From Acetivibrio sp964564015 (GTDB lineage Bacteria > Bacillota > Clostridia > Acetivibrionales > Acetivibrionaceae), in assembly GCA_964564015.1 (NCBI GenBank), contig CAZLZR010000001.1:62001-126000 (forward strand): a stretch of 64,000 nucleotides of DNA, read 5' to 3'. Positions 45,001 through 60,000 of this stretch are shown here, in pieces (position 1 is the stretch's first letter; each line of letters starts with the position of its first letter). The translations under genes and the position numbers were made by a program. The notes below the pieces were generated by a model. That model saw only the letters and a program-made list of their open reading frames with translations. It was not told the DNA's origin and searched no databases.

Positions 45001-48000
45001 GATGCTGAGCTAACTCCAGGTACATTTATTTATAGTGTTGCAGCTTATGACAAAGCCGGTAATGTATCAAACATAAGTAATTATATAATGTGCGACAATG
45101 AAATCCCTTCAGCTCCTTCCGAATTACAGTTGGTTTCAATAAATGCTACCACTGCTGAGATCAGGTGGACGGAATCTACAGACAATATTGGAGTGACAGG
45201 ATATATTATTGTTCGCCAAAACGGTACTTCAAAAAGTGAGATAGGTCCTGTAAAGTCAACGAGTTATATGGATAAGAACTTAATGCCTGAAGCAATCTAT
45301 ACATATTATGTTATTGCAAAAGATGGTGCCGGAAACAGTTCTGTTGCCAGTAACTTCATTGAGGTTACCACAAGTCCTGATACTGAATCACCAGCAGTGC
45401 CAACTGGGCTTAAAATATCATCAAAAACTGCCAATTCAGTTGATTTATCATGGATAAAATCCAGTGATAATGTAAGTGTGGTAGGCTATGAGATATACAG
45501 AAATGGAAATAAGGTCGGCACTTCTTTAGTTAATGGCTATTCTGATAAAAACCTTACAAAAGATTCAACATATGAATATAGAATTAAAGCATATGATTCC
45601 GCTGGAAACTATTCCGAAGAAAGTGAATCCATTATTGTTACAACCTCTCTGCCAAAGGCTCCGGAAGGTTTAAGTGCAGTTGCAGGAGAATTAGAAGTAA
45701 TATTGGCTTGGAATGCTTCAAATGACAGTGAAGTTAGTCATTATCGCATATATAGAGCTTCAGAGAGTGGTACGGCAACTAAGATTATGGATAATATTAC
45801 CACTACAGGTACAAGAGATTATAACGTGTCTGCAAATGTATATTACACATATCAGATAAGTGCCATTGACGTATACGGAAATGAAGGAGAATTATCGCTT
45901 CCGGTTGGTGTGACACCTCTTGAAGACATTACTCCTCCTGTCCTGGAAAACCTTAATACAAGCAGAACTGGAGATTTAGTCCGTATAACAGTTGCTGTAA
46001 CAGACAATATAAGTGCTTCGTCCATAGCGTTTTCATATCGTTTAAATACGGGCGCTTGGACCGAAATCAAAGACTTAAGCGTTACCAGCGAAAGGAATAA
46101 GAAAAAATACATTAGTTATGATTGGAATATATCTGGCCTTGAAGATGGTGAATACGAAGTTAAGTGTGTTTCAAAAGATAGTGCCGGAAATTTAAGTAAT
46201 GAAGCTATAACTAAAATATATATACGCAATACTGCACCATTATCACCGACACAAGTAAATGCTTTTGCCGGTCAATTAAGTGCAGATATTACATGGTCTG
46301 AAGTGAAAGATAGTTATCTTGATAAATATAAGATTTATCGCAGAACCGAGGATACAGAATTTGAACTTATATATACAACAAAAGCAAGAACTTATATAGA
46401 TAATAAGGTTTTACCGGGAGTTAGCTATACATATAAGGTTACATCAGTTGATATTTATGGCCATGAGAGTGCTGGAACCCTAAGTGATGCTATTACTGTA
46501 CTTTCAGATAATACTCCCCCACAAGTAAATAGCTTTCTACCTTTGTCGGGTGAAAAGCTTAAGGGCATAGTTAACATAAGTGCACTTGCCGTTGATAATT
46601 TTAAGGTGAGCAATTATGAATTTTTCTATTCAAAGGTTGATGATGGCGAAAAAGTATGGATAAGCCTTGGAAAGTCAACATCGGGAACTATTAAATGGGA
46701 TACTGTTACTAAGGGCTCTGAAGGAGAATGTGAGTTAAAAGTTATTGTAAAAGATTCCTATGATAATATGACTGAAGCAACAGCTATATACACGATTGAT
46801 AATACTCCACCCGAAGCACCATTTTTATCAGCAAGTTCTGCGGAATTAATGGTTTCCTTGACATGGCAGCCGGTTTCATTATTTGAGGATTTTGACCACT
46901 ATAGAGTATATAGAAAAGGTTCTGAACAAGCAAACTATGTACTTGTTACAAGAACAGAAGATACTATATATGTGGACCGTACTGCACCTGAAAATAAAGA
47001 CAGTTATTATAAAATTACGGCTGTAGACAAGATGGGAAATGAAAGTTTAGATTCAAATGTTGTAAAAATAAGACCTGGATTAGATATTACAGCACCTGAT
47101 ATAGATAAATTTGAACCTGCTACCGGAACAGCACTCAGAAGCGGTAGCAAGATTATTGCACATGCTGTTGATAATGTGGGCATTGAATGGTATTCATTTG
47201 AGTACAGGCAGCTTGATGAAAACAATAATCCTATAGAAGGCAAGGATTGGAGTGTTATTGCCAGTGTATATAATCCGGGGACTTCAAATGTAGAAATAGA
47301 GTGGGATACTTTAGCTATAGGCAGTACCGGCGATATTCTTTACCCCGACGGTAATTATCAGGTTAAGGTATCTGCAAGTGATGAAGCAGGAAACAAGGCT
47401 TCACAAACACAGATTTATGTTCTTGCTAATGACCCGCCTAAAGCACCGGAAAAGATATATGTTAAAGCAGCAGAATGGCAGCTTGTTGTAAGTTGGTCTC
47501 CTGTAATCAGGCCTGATTTCAGATATTATGTTTTATACAGAAAAGAAGGTAGAGACGGTGTATGGGAAAAGATAGTCAACTATACAACTTCCAATATGTA
47601 TATTGACCGAAACAGAAATCCTTATTATGAGTACTTCTATAGAGTTTCCGTTGTAAATGATTTGGGACGTGAAAGTGAACCAAGCTTTGATTATTCAATA
47701 GATGGACAGGTATATGATAATATTGATATCAGAGCATTAAATCAGACCAGCAGCCCTGTTATATTGGAAATGAAGCCTGCTGAACTGTCAAAAACCAACA
47801 GCATTATTTCACTTGAAGTGATAATCAATGATATGGTTGGTGCAAGTGTATTATATGAGTATGCATATGTGGGTTTGGATCCGGCAAGTCAACTGTCGGG
47901 TAATGAAGTTTGGCAGAATATCGGAGAGGATAATTTGTTACAGACTGCATCTGGTAATGGCATTTCATCAAATGACAAGTACGGTCAGCTATTTGTATCG

Positions 48001-51000
48001 AAATATTCATGGGACGTTTCAACATTAGCAGAAGGAGTTTACGCTGTACGTGCGGTTACTGAAAATAGAGGAAATAAAAAATGTACCGTTGTGAAAAAAT
48101 ATATTGTTGATCGTGAAGCGCCTATTTCACCGGCAAATCTTATTGCTGAGGATACACATACCGGGGGAGAACTGGCTATATCATGGAATCCGATTTCAGC
48201 TGATGATATAAGCCATTACGAGTTATTCAGAGCAATAACAAGTGGAGGACCATACACACTTGTTTCAAAAAGTAAATCTCTTTTATATAGGGATACAGGT
48301 TTGGAAAATGGTAGATTGTACTACTATGTAGTTAGAGCTGTAGATAATGCAGGAAATGCTGGCAATTATTCCGGACAGGTATCTGAAATACCATCAGCAT
48401 TAAGTGATCTAACTGTTTTAGATATAAACTCAATACCATCAGTACCGGCTTATAATACTATCAATAAATTAAAAGTAACATCAAAGAATCTTGGGTATGC
48501 AAAGGCATCAGGTAAACTTGATTTCTTCTATATGAATAATGAAAGTGAATGGATTTACATTGATAGTACAAGAGTTGAATTATCAGGATCTTCAGCAAAG
48601 GAGGTATTAATAAACTGGATTCCAGGATCTGATGTTTCAAGTCCTGTTAAAGTAAAAGCAGTAATTACGACCGACAAAAATACTGAAGATATGGATACCG
48701 GAAACAACATAACGGAGAACTCATTAGCTCTGAATATACCGCCTGTGGCATTAATTGAGGCACCAGAATGGGTAAATTCGGGAGAAGCATTCACACTAAG
48801 CGGAGCTGGCACGGTAGGCAAGCTTTCATATGACCTTGATGGCACAATAGTATCATATATCTGGGATATGGGAGATGGTACAAGGAAAGAAGGCTCTCAG
48901 ATTACACACATTTATAAGATACCGGGTCAATATTCGATTAAACTTACTGTTAAGGATAATAATGACGCTAGTGTATCAAGCTCAGCAATAATACGGGTTA
49001 ATGACAATCGATCTGATCTTATTGTTGATAACATAAGCTGGACACCTGAAAATCCTGTAGAACAGGATGTCGTACAAATAAACGCAACAATATCCAATAT
49101 TGGGAAGGGTTCTAGCTCAGGATTTTTGGTTGGTTTTTATATAGACAACCAATATATAGGTTATACAAGAGTGGATAATAGTATTGGTGCAGGTGAAAGC
49201 ATTATTGTACCGTTTACATGGGTTGGAACTTCAGGAGTTCATGTACTTAAAGTTGTAGCAAATGATATTCTGGATAATTTAAAGGAAATAGATAAGACTA
49301 ATAACTCAAAATCCATCGCACTTACCACGCAGCAGGTGAATTTCCCCGATGTTAAGGTGACTGGTGTTACATGGTCACCTGATGGAATTAATATGAATAA
49401 CGAAAGTCCTTTTGTATATAGAGCGACTATATTAAATGAAGGTACGGCTAATGCTGAAAGATTTTTTGTTTCGTTGTATGTTGATGGTAAATGGATTGCA
49501 AAGCAGCATGTAAATATACTCTCACCAAATGAAAGCCTGGAACTATCTTTTATTGTGAAAGCTACTTCGGGAATACATGATGTAACAATCAAAGTTGATG
49601 ATCCAGCACCTTCACTAGTTGAAATTGACAGGGATGATAATTACTTAACAGTTACAACACCCGAGTTTATTGTTAATTATCCTGAAATTAAGTTGGAACC
49701 ATTGTCATGGCTTCCACAGGATACAGTATTGACAGAAGGTACATCCCTTACCTTTGAAACTAAGATTGTAAATACAAGTACTATTGATATAACCAATAGA
49801 TTCAATGTTGATTTTAATGTTGACGGAAAGCTTTATAAATCAATTACAATAGATAAATTAGGAGCAGGAGAAGGTTATGATCTATGGGTAAGATGGACTG
49901 CACAGCCAGGTGAGCATAAGGTAAGTGCTGTGGCAGATGCAGCAAGAACAGTAACAAATAGTGTTTATGATGTTAGTGTTACAGCGAATATTCCTGAAAT
50001 AAATTTAATTTATCCTGACTTGAATATTTCTGATGTGCAGTGGTCTCCGCTATCACTTAAATATGGAGAGCCTGTAACTTATATTGTAAGGGTAAGCAAT
50101 CAGAGTGTTACATCAATATTTAAAGACTTTAATGTAGGATTATATGTTGATGGTAAATCAGTTTCGGGGAAAGTTATTAAGGGGCTTAGAGGTCATAGTA
50201 CGGCAATTGTAGCATTGACTTGGACACCAAAGACTACAGGTACCCATAATGTTAAAATTATAATTGATGATTCCAATCAATTAATACAGGAACCATTAGC
50301 CGAAGGTGATACTAGGATATGGGAAAGAGAGTTCAATATAGCAGACAGACTTGTTGTAGAGACTGAACCAAATAAGGCTTCTCAGGAAGATGATATAATG
50401 GCAGTAATTTATTCTGCCTCCGATAACTTTATACCTTTAGAGGTTAGAGCAAGAAAAGCAAGCAGATTAGATACTTTATTAGGTCCTGAAAGCGGAATAA
50501 GTGCTTTATACAAAGTTCAAAGAGGAACAGAAGTAATAATGTCAGGAGCTATTGTATTTGATTATGCATCAAAGATCTTTAAAAGTCAGATACCTATAGT
50601 TTCAATAGGCACAGGTACTTATACCATTACCATTGAAGCAGGTGATGGAGTTGAAAATTATAGTGAGACATTTAATATATTGATTGTTCAGGATACAGTA
50701 ACAACCATAGAAGTAAATAAAGACACTTATTTGCTTGGAGAGACAGTACATATATCGGGTAATATCAGTTTCAGAGATGGAAAACCTATGGCAAACGAGA
50801 AGGTTGTTTTAGACCTTCAACTTGAACCTTATCTTGAAGATGCAAAGATTGGAATAGATGACAACGGAAAGACAGTAATGAAACAGTGGCATGCACAGCA
50901 TATTCGTTTTATAGAAACAGATGAAAACGGACACTTTGAATATAATTATTTACCGTCATCAAGAGAAGCCGGTGAGTGGCATGCTGTGGCATATGCGTAC

Positions 51001-54000
51001 AAGCAGTTTTTGGGTACGGGAGCAAAGGCAGATTTTACTGTATGGGGTATGAGTTCATATCCATCGGAGTTATCTTTGATTGCTTCAAAGAACTCAAACT
51101 TCTCCAAAGTAATAACTGTAAAGAACGCAGCAGAAGGTGGGAATGCTGGCTTAGCAGGTATTAGTGCTGTTCTTGTGGATATGACTCCAAACAGTAAAGT
51201 ACGTGCAACTATTGATACATCAACACTTGCAGCAGCGATTGGTTCGGGGGCTTCTACCAATGTGGTTGTTAATTTCAATGCACCTCTGGATTGTGCAGAC
51301 ACAGCACAGTATAAGATAATATTTACCAGTGCAGAGGGTGCGACAACAACTGCGTACATAAAGCTTTTCCTAAGACCTGCTGTTCCATTACCTATTACTG
51401 ACCCGAAGGGAATTGAAGTGGGTTTGAATCCTGGAGGAAGTTTAACCAGAAAGATAAAGGTTACAAATAAAGGTCTTGGAAATATGAATCAAATAAGACT
51501 TGAAGCACCTTCAAACATACTTTGGATTAAACCGCATAACCTTGAAAAGAATTTCCTTGCGCCAGGAGAATATACTTATTTTGACGTAACAATTAGTCCT
51601 CCTGAAGCTACACCGCTAGGTCAGTATCAGGATTATGTCACTGTAACGGACGGAAAATACAAGGCAATAGTCACAATTGCTGCCGAAGTATCCAGTTCAA
51701 ATACAGGATCCTTATCATTCCTTGTAACTGATGATACAGGGGTAAGGGTTTCAAATGCCGAAGTTTACCTTGTGGGCAAAGATCCTTATATACAGGTTAA
51801 AGGCGGACAGGAGATAACCTATTATCAGAACTTCTATGGTTTTACAGACAGTAATGGGCTGGTGACCTTTGAAGATAAGCCGATAGGAGAGTATACATAT
51901 ACTATTTCAGCTAGAGCGAGAAAAACTCTGAGTGGTACAGCAAATGTAATGCCAATAACTGATGGAGCCATGGTAGAAGTTACTATGGAAAATCTTCCTG
52001 TTCAGATTGAGTGGACAGTAACGCCTACTACGATAAAAGACAGTTATGAAATAAAACTGGAACTAACCTTTGGAGCGAATATACCAAAACCATATTTCGG
52101 CTTTGTTCCTCCATGGGTATCTATACCGAAACAGGTTGAAGATCCAATGATAGTCGAAGCAACTGTAGTAAATGCCGGTCTTGTAGCAATAACCGATGTT
52201 ACTGCATCTGTACTTCGAGAAAACGATAAGGATACAGGTATAAGTATTGTAGGTGGGGGATATATTGGCGAAATACCTGCTCACGGAAGTGTGAAAATTC
52301 AACTTTTAATTCAGCCAGGTTATTACAATATGAGGTATGGTAATCGAAATGGGATAGGTTTGCCCTATAACGGAATTGTTTTAACAGGTAATTTTGTCAG
52401 CTTTGATGAGGATACCGGTCTGCCAGTTTATCCGCCTGAAGAAGTAAGAGGATCAATACCTTTCTATAATCCTGGTGAGAAGAAGGCTACTGTAGAGATT
52501 AAAATGCCAAGTGGTGGTGTTCAGAAAATTGAAGAGATTCAGCTTCCTGATGAACAAGTTCAAGAAATTGACTATTTCCAAAATATCGGGAATGGTGGAA
52601 ATTCAGGAACGTCTGGAAGTTCCGGTGAAAGTTCCTATGAGATAATCAGCCTTAAGCTTGATCAGACTGCAACTTTAGAAAGACAGGCCTTTAATGCTAC
52701 TCTTAAGATCTCCAACGGTTATCCTGAGTATGCTCTGCAAAACTTATCGGCCAGGGTTGTAGTAACAGATATGGAAGGTAACGATGTAACAAATAAGAAC
52801 TTTGTAATTCCTACAGGTCTTAATGGCATAACAGGTGTAGACGGCACTCAGGCACTATTGTCGGGTAAAAGTATGACGGCTAACTGGCAGATTATACCTG
52901 GAGATGGCCTTGGTGGAACTGATCTGGCAGGCAAAACGTATTTTGCAAAAGCTATTATTTCTTACTACGTAAATGGGCGTTATGTTGAGACACAGACACA
53001 GGCTGAAGAAATAGTAATAGTTCCTCAGCCCAAGATTAAGCTTCACTATTATGTTCCGCATAATGTTGTTGCGAATCAGCCTTTCAGGCTGGGTGTTACA
53101 GCCGAAAACATCGGAGATGGAATTGCAAAAAATTTGGTGATAGAATCAGGTCAATTGGAAATTGAAGCAAATAAGATGGGGTTGTCAACTGAGTTTAAAA
53201 TATTAGGTACATCTTTTGGAAATGCCACAAATAACAGTTTTACCTTAAACCTTGGAGATGTAGATCCACATAGCCAGGTTAGCGGTTATTGGATTGTAAA
53301 ATGGGTTATGTATGAAGAGAGGGAAGGAGCCGAACCGTTAACAGGTCAGTTCAGCAACTTTAAAGCTTCCCTGAGACACAAGGATTATAAAGGTGTCCAG
53401 CTCAATCCTCTTATTGTTGGAGTTACAACAGAAATAATAGGAAAAGACAATCTGTTTGCTGGTGAAGATGAGGAATTTGGTGGATTAACCTTAATAGATA
53501 TTGGAGATACTGGTTTTCCAAACTATTTAATCAATCTCAAAACAGGTTTGAAGCTACCTGTATATGTACCTCAGAATCTAAATGTTACAAAGCAACCCGA
53601 ACCTTGGGATAATACTTTGAAGTTTAGTGTTCCTGCTCCGGAGGGAGATCCGGATGCTCCAGACACACCAAGGTATCAGATATTATTGTTAAAAGATCCG
53701 CTTACAAATACTAACATCAGATCTGTAACAAGAGATGTATATATTAATGAAGATTCAATAATTATATTATGTGAAGATAATGTATGGAAGGATTATGGAA
53801 ATATTTATATAGTTGATGAAATTCCTGTTTCAGAATCAAAACATGATGGGCTTTATGAAGAACAGATGAGGTGTTTCCAATCATCGGCATATACTGTAGA
53901 TTTTACATCTGGAGCTGTTATAGATACCGTTGAGTATTCACAGAATATTTACCATATAGATCCAGCTACTGGGAACACAAAAACAGAAATGGTGTATTAT

Positions 54001-57000
54001 GATGTGGGACACCTCCCGGATGAAGGAAGTTTAGTTTCTGTAAGGGCATTAGTTAGCAATAGCGGCAGGAGTACTGAAAACGGAAAAGTTGAATTTATAG
54101 CAGTTGATACATACTATGGAACTGAGATAAAAATTGGAGAAGCTTATTACAACAATCTCAATCAATATGCTTCAACCTATGTTTATTCTTCATGGACTCC
54201 TGAGGATGGCGGAGTGTACAAACTTATTGCTCGAATAGCAGGTGTTGAGGGTGATGAAAAAGAGACAGAGTTGGTTGTAAATCATAAGCCGTATGCTGAT
54301 GCTGGTGTTGATTTCTCTGCTGACGTAAAAACAGGTGCTCGTTTTGACGGATCAAGGTCATATGATAAGGATGGATATATAAAGAGCTTTGTATGGGAAT
54401 TTGGTGATGGAGAATCTGCTTATGGGGTTTGCCCTGTACATGTGTATCAGGATTCTGGCACCTATAATGTAATATTAACAGTAATCGATAATAATAACGC
54501 AGAGAGCATATCCCAAATGCAGATAACAGTGAATGAAACAAGACCGGATCTTAGGGTCAAGGAAATTAAACTTAGCAATGAGAAACCAGAAGAAGGTCAA
54601 ATACTTACTGTTACTGGAGCAATTCATAATGGAGGATATTCGGCTACAGATGCACCGTTCCTTGTATGTTTCTATGTAGACAATCAGTATCAGGATTATG
54701 TGAGGTTTGAAGAAACATTGATGCCGGGTGAAACCAAGTATGTTTCTTTTGAGTGGAAGAATACTGTGGGTAATCACATGCTCACTATTGTTGCAAATGA
54801 TATGGGACATCCTGTGGATGAAGCGGATTTCGACAATAATCAGAAGAGCCGACCTGTTGATACAGGAGTCACAAATTTCCCCAATCTTAAAGTAATTGAT
54901 GCTAATTGGGGTGGATCTAAGTCAGGAATAGTTAGCTGGAATGAGACAGTCACACTAAGTGCAACTATAGTAAATGATGGAGTGGCAGATGCAGAAAACT
55001 TCAACATTGCGGTATTTGCAGATGATGAATTTATTGAGTCTTTCAAGATCGACAGACTTTCACACAAAGCCGGTCAGAATTCTGTTACTGTCATGGCAAA
55101 ATGGAAAGCACGAAGAGAAGGAAAACATACATTTAAATTTATGGCTGACGGACCACTTCCGTATGTAGTTGAAATGGATAAGAGTGACAATGTTAAAAAG
55201 ATTGAATCGCCGGAAATCAAACTGCTTTATCCTGATATAACAGTGACAAGTTTGAATATAACTCCAAACAATGGCATATTAAAAGCAAACCAACCAATGG
55301 TAATTACAGCTACAGTTTCTAATGCAGTTTATGCATCAACGAGTGAAGCGTTCAATATTACACTTTATGCAGATGGCTTATACCTTGATTCAAAAGAGTG
55401 CAGTGTTCTTAATAGTGGAGAAGAGAAATTTGTTTCATTCACTTGGGACAGGCCGATCAGTGGTACATCTACAATTACAGCCGTAGCAGATGAAAATAAC
55501 AGAATTCGCGAATTATCAGAAGATAACAACACATATACTTACAACTTTGATACTGCACTAAGTGTCAGATTACCGGATCTGGTTGTTGAGAGTATAGAAT
55601 CAACACCAGAAAGCGGATTGGTTAAGTACGGAGATACCGTCATTACAAAAGTAAAATTGAAAAACAATGGTGTGGAGACAATATCTGAATCGTTTACTAC
55701 TGCATTATATGTTAACAATAAGCTTGTGGGAAGCTTTAATACATCAAACATACTGGTATCAGGAGCATCGACAATAGGTACTATTGAGTGGAAAGCAGAT
55801 TTATTGCCTACTTCACCTGCTTACAAGCTCGATGTTTATGCTGACGTGTATAATCAGCTTTATGTTGCGGATAGAAGTAAAACGAAGGCATCTGTTGATT
55901 TAAAGGTGGGCAGAGGTCTGATTGTAAATTATGACACTCTAAATGAGGCGTATACAATAAATGAGAAGCCGGTTTTGAGATTAAAGGCAGTATCCACTGA
56001 TGAGAAGTGGAAACCATTAAGCAATGAAGACGGTATAAATGCATTAGTTGAAATATATTCAGGTAAGAAAGATGATAATGAAGCAATAACAGGAGAGAAA
56101 ATAGTTTCAGAACTAATGAGTTTTAATACGGTTAGTGGTAAATTTGAATATACAATAAATCCCGAATTACTAGGGTTAACAGAGGGTGATTACACTATAT
56201 CGGTTAATGTTTATAGTGAAATGGGAATCAAGACAGAGTATATTCCAATAAAATTGGTGAATGACTACATTGTATCAGTAAACACAAGTAAAGAAACATA
56301 TATTGTCGGAGAGCCAATCGAGATTTATGGAACTGTAAAGTCTTCCGATGGAACTACACCACTTGGTAATATTGAAACCACTTTGATCATTGTAGGTGAA
56401 AAAGAGTGGAGAATAGATGTTGTTACAGATGAAGAAGGAAAGTTTAATCACACGCTCAGAATGGAAGATGGTTTCGGTGGTTCTTATTCCCTTAAGGCTG
56501 AGGCAAAATATAATGCTGCTAAAAAGATAAGTTCATCTAAGGTTTTCTATGTGGAAGGTGTATTGTTATCAATTGATAACTGGATTAAAGTTACTGCAGG
56601 GCGTTCAGTGGATGTACCATTAACTATTACTAATTTAGGAACGGTTCCGGTTACAGGAATTACAGTGAGCACGAATTTTGAGGGTAACAAAGAAGGCATT
56701 ACTGTGGAATTTACCGATGTAGTACCAAAGGAAATTGAAGTTGGAAATAACATAAAGGTGAATTTACGTATAACTGCCTTAAAGAGTATTGAGCCTGGAA
56801 GCAGAAAGTTCAATATTAACTTTGTGTGCCAAGAAGGATATTCATCTACTGTAACAAATGAAGTTTATGCTGTAGAAGCTTATTCCAATATGGATTTACA
56901 AATTGGTGGAGTGATGGAAATTGATAATTATGGAAATTTGAGGAAGGATAGAGTTGCAGCATCTTTAAGACCAGGAAGTACTGTTACACAGTTTATTAGG

Positions 57001-60000
57001 ATAGCCAATACAGGGACTGCTCCTTTGACAAATATTCAGGTTGTGGCTCCTGCAAAATTGCCATGGATTACAATTACTACAACAGGTACCGATTTGGTAC
57101 TTCCTATTAGTGATGGATTATCTATAAGGGACGCGAACAGTCATGCGACAATTTCCGTGCAAATTACTCCTGATGAGTTTGTTCAGCCCGGACAGTATGA
57201 AGATGTAATAAAAATCAGATGTGGAGAAAAGGAAATAGATGTTCCGGTATTTGTCTATGTAGGACCAATGAATGTTGGAACAACAATACTACAGGTTCTT
57301 GACACAGATTCCATACCAGTAGACAATGCAAAGGTTGAACTGATTGGACCTATGACATCTGCAGGCCTACAACCTATGGTGTCAAGTGTTTTGAAAGGCA
57401 CTGAAGGTATTGAATCTAATTTTAGGTTTGAAAATATAGCAGCAGGAACATACATTTTGAAAATTGAGGCACCATATCACAAACCTTTTGAAAGCAGTTT
57501 TGAAGTGCAGGCCTTGATAGATCTGGCACCTCAAAAGGTATATCTTGAGAAAATGCCTTATACACTAGAGTGGTCGGCAGATGTTATTGAGCAGGCACAA
57601 CAGACTTCACCCGATGGGGAAACATATAAATTAGAGCTTGAAACCTTAATAAATACCAGCAGTGAAAATGCGGGACTTATATCTAATTTTATAGGCTACG
57701 AGTTGTATGACTCGGACATTACAGTTAATCTTTTCGAAGTTATATCTGTTAAGAATACTTCAGGAATAGAAAAGATATTCGATGTTCAGGCCGAATTGGT
57801 TACTAATAATTCTTCCTTGCCTGAGGATGTATTATCCTTGATAAAGGATAGTTCAAGTAATGCAACATATAATTTAGGCGATTTTGAACCTGGAGAGAAT
57901 AAAGACTTCAGAGTGTACGTTAATGACAACAAACTTTATGATGTCGTGCAGATTGAAGAAACTGAACTTCCGGGAACATATACGGTATCAGTACCTGAAG
58001 GTATGACGCAAAATAGAATTAAAGGTTGGGTAGATTCATTCAACCTATGGGGAGGTATGGAAGGAAGAACAGTTACAAGTTCTGTTTATAATGAATCAAA
58101 CGGTACATATACTATAACAATGACACCTGACAATGAAGGGATTTTCGCTCCTCCTGCTCCAAAGGTTAATAAATTCTATAAAGATGTCAAGTTTGATATA
58201 AGTATTAAACTTACAGGAAAAGCAATTAATCAGTATAACAAAGAATATGAAGTGGAACTTAACATTCCATTCAGATTCCACTTTAAGCCATATCTTGTGT
58301 TCGGTGAAGATTCAATTCCCGGGGATGAAGCAAGTGTCAGGGTGAAAGCAGCATTTAATCCGATATATTTAAAGGATTCACCTTTAATGAAAACTGTGGA
58401 ATTAAGCAGGAATTTTATAACACATTTAGGTGGAAGAACTGTTGATGAACCAGAAAAGATTGGCCCTGTATTGGGAAGCTTTGATTTTTCGCAGGATGCT
58501 GTATTGGATGATGAGGTGATTGATGCAAACTTCAGGTTGCTTAACCCATCAACATATGAGAAGATTGAAAATGCAGAAATTGAACTTATTATTACCGACA
58601 GTGAACTTGGCGAAAACGGAGAAATATTCCCTTGGGTTAATATACTGAACGATAAGTTCAATATATACTATAACCAGACAATTAAAAATGCCGACGGGAG
58701 CATTGAATACCTTACTTCTGACTCTGACAGTTTATTTATAAATACTATAGCTCCAGGACAATCAAATGATGTTAACTTTAAAATTCAGAGAAAGACTGGA
58801 AATTCTGAAGATAACTATTATGGAGATGTGTATTTATACATAAATTATGACTTTACTAAAGGAAAAAGTAATTATAGCGGGGTTACCAAACCTAAAATTG
58901 TCTATATTCAGGCACCGTCAAAAATATACTTAAGCTACGAATTTGAAAGAATATCAGATACTCTTTATGAAGTTACTGTTAAAGCCACAAACGCCGGATT
59001 AGGAAGCGCAAAGGGATTAAAACTGCTCCCTCCAACCCTTAGGAGTTCTGAAAACTTGATGATAGTGGAAGGAATGGTTGAAGGAGGAGGATGGATTCAA
59101 AATCCGTCATACCTTAAATTTGAAGAAATTAAGCCCGGTCAGACTGTTATAGGTAAGTATCGTATATTGTCTTCAAAGGCTCTTGACCTTTCACAAAGTG
59201 TAAGTTTTGATGTGTTGAGTCAAAACTCATCAGGAAAGGTATTAGTTACTCCATTGACCTTTAACAAAGTTGCAGATAGACATGAATTCACCAGATTAAT
59301 TATGGAACTTGAAGAAATGAAGGAAAATGTGGGAGTTCTTTTTGAACGTACAGAAGAAGACTTAGCTAGAGCAATTGCTGAATCAGTTGAGTATGTGGAT
59401 GATCTGGATGAAGTAAGAAAAATGACTGCAATAATTGATATTATGAACACTGGGTTCGGGTATATTTTCTCAAGTGCTAATTTACTCATAAATTCTAGAG
59501 ACATTGCAAAAGCGTATAGTGGTTTTGAGGGCGGCAGTGACATTATGGAATATGTTGGCAAAGGTAAAATCAATGAACTTTTACAAAAAATACTTAAAAT
59601 ATACAATTATATTGATACAGCAAAATCAACAATAGACCTTTTTGACCAAATAGCACTTGAAATTAAAGAGAATCTCAGTGCGAAGGATTATGGTATAAAT
59701 TCGGAATTGGAAAGCAATATTTTAAGAATCGAACAGCTTATTAATATGATTTCTAATGAGTCAGAATTCTCTAATTTGGATTTAGATGATTTTGAGACTG
59801 TTGAAGTTGCAAATGTAATTATGGAAACCAAAAAACAAGCTCAGAAAATATTAGCAGCAACAAAAACAACAACAAAACCTGCATCAACAGATCCTTATGA
59901 ATCAGAACCAGTTATGAAATTACTAAGAGAAAAAATGAGTCAGAAAGAAGCAGATAGATTATTATCAGATTTGAAGCAGGTTCATGATAAAGCAAAGACT

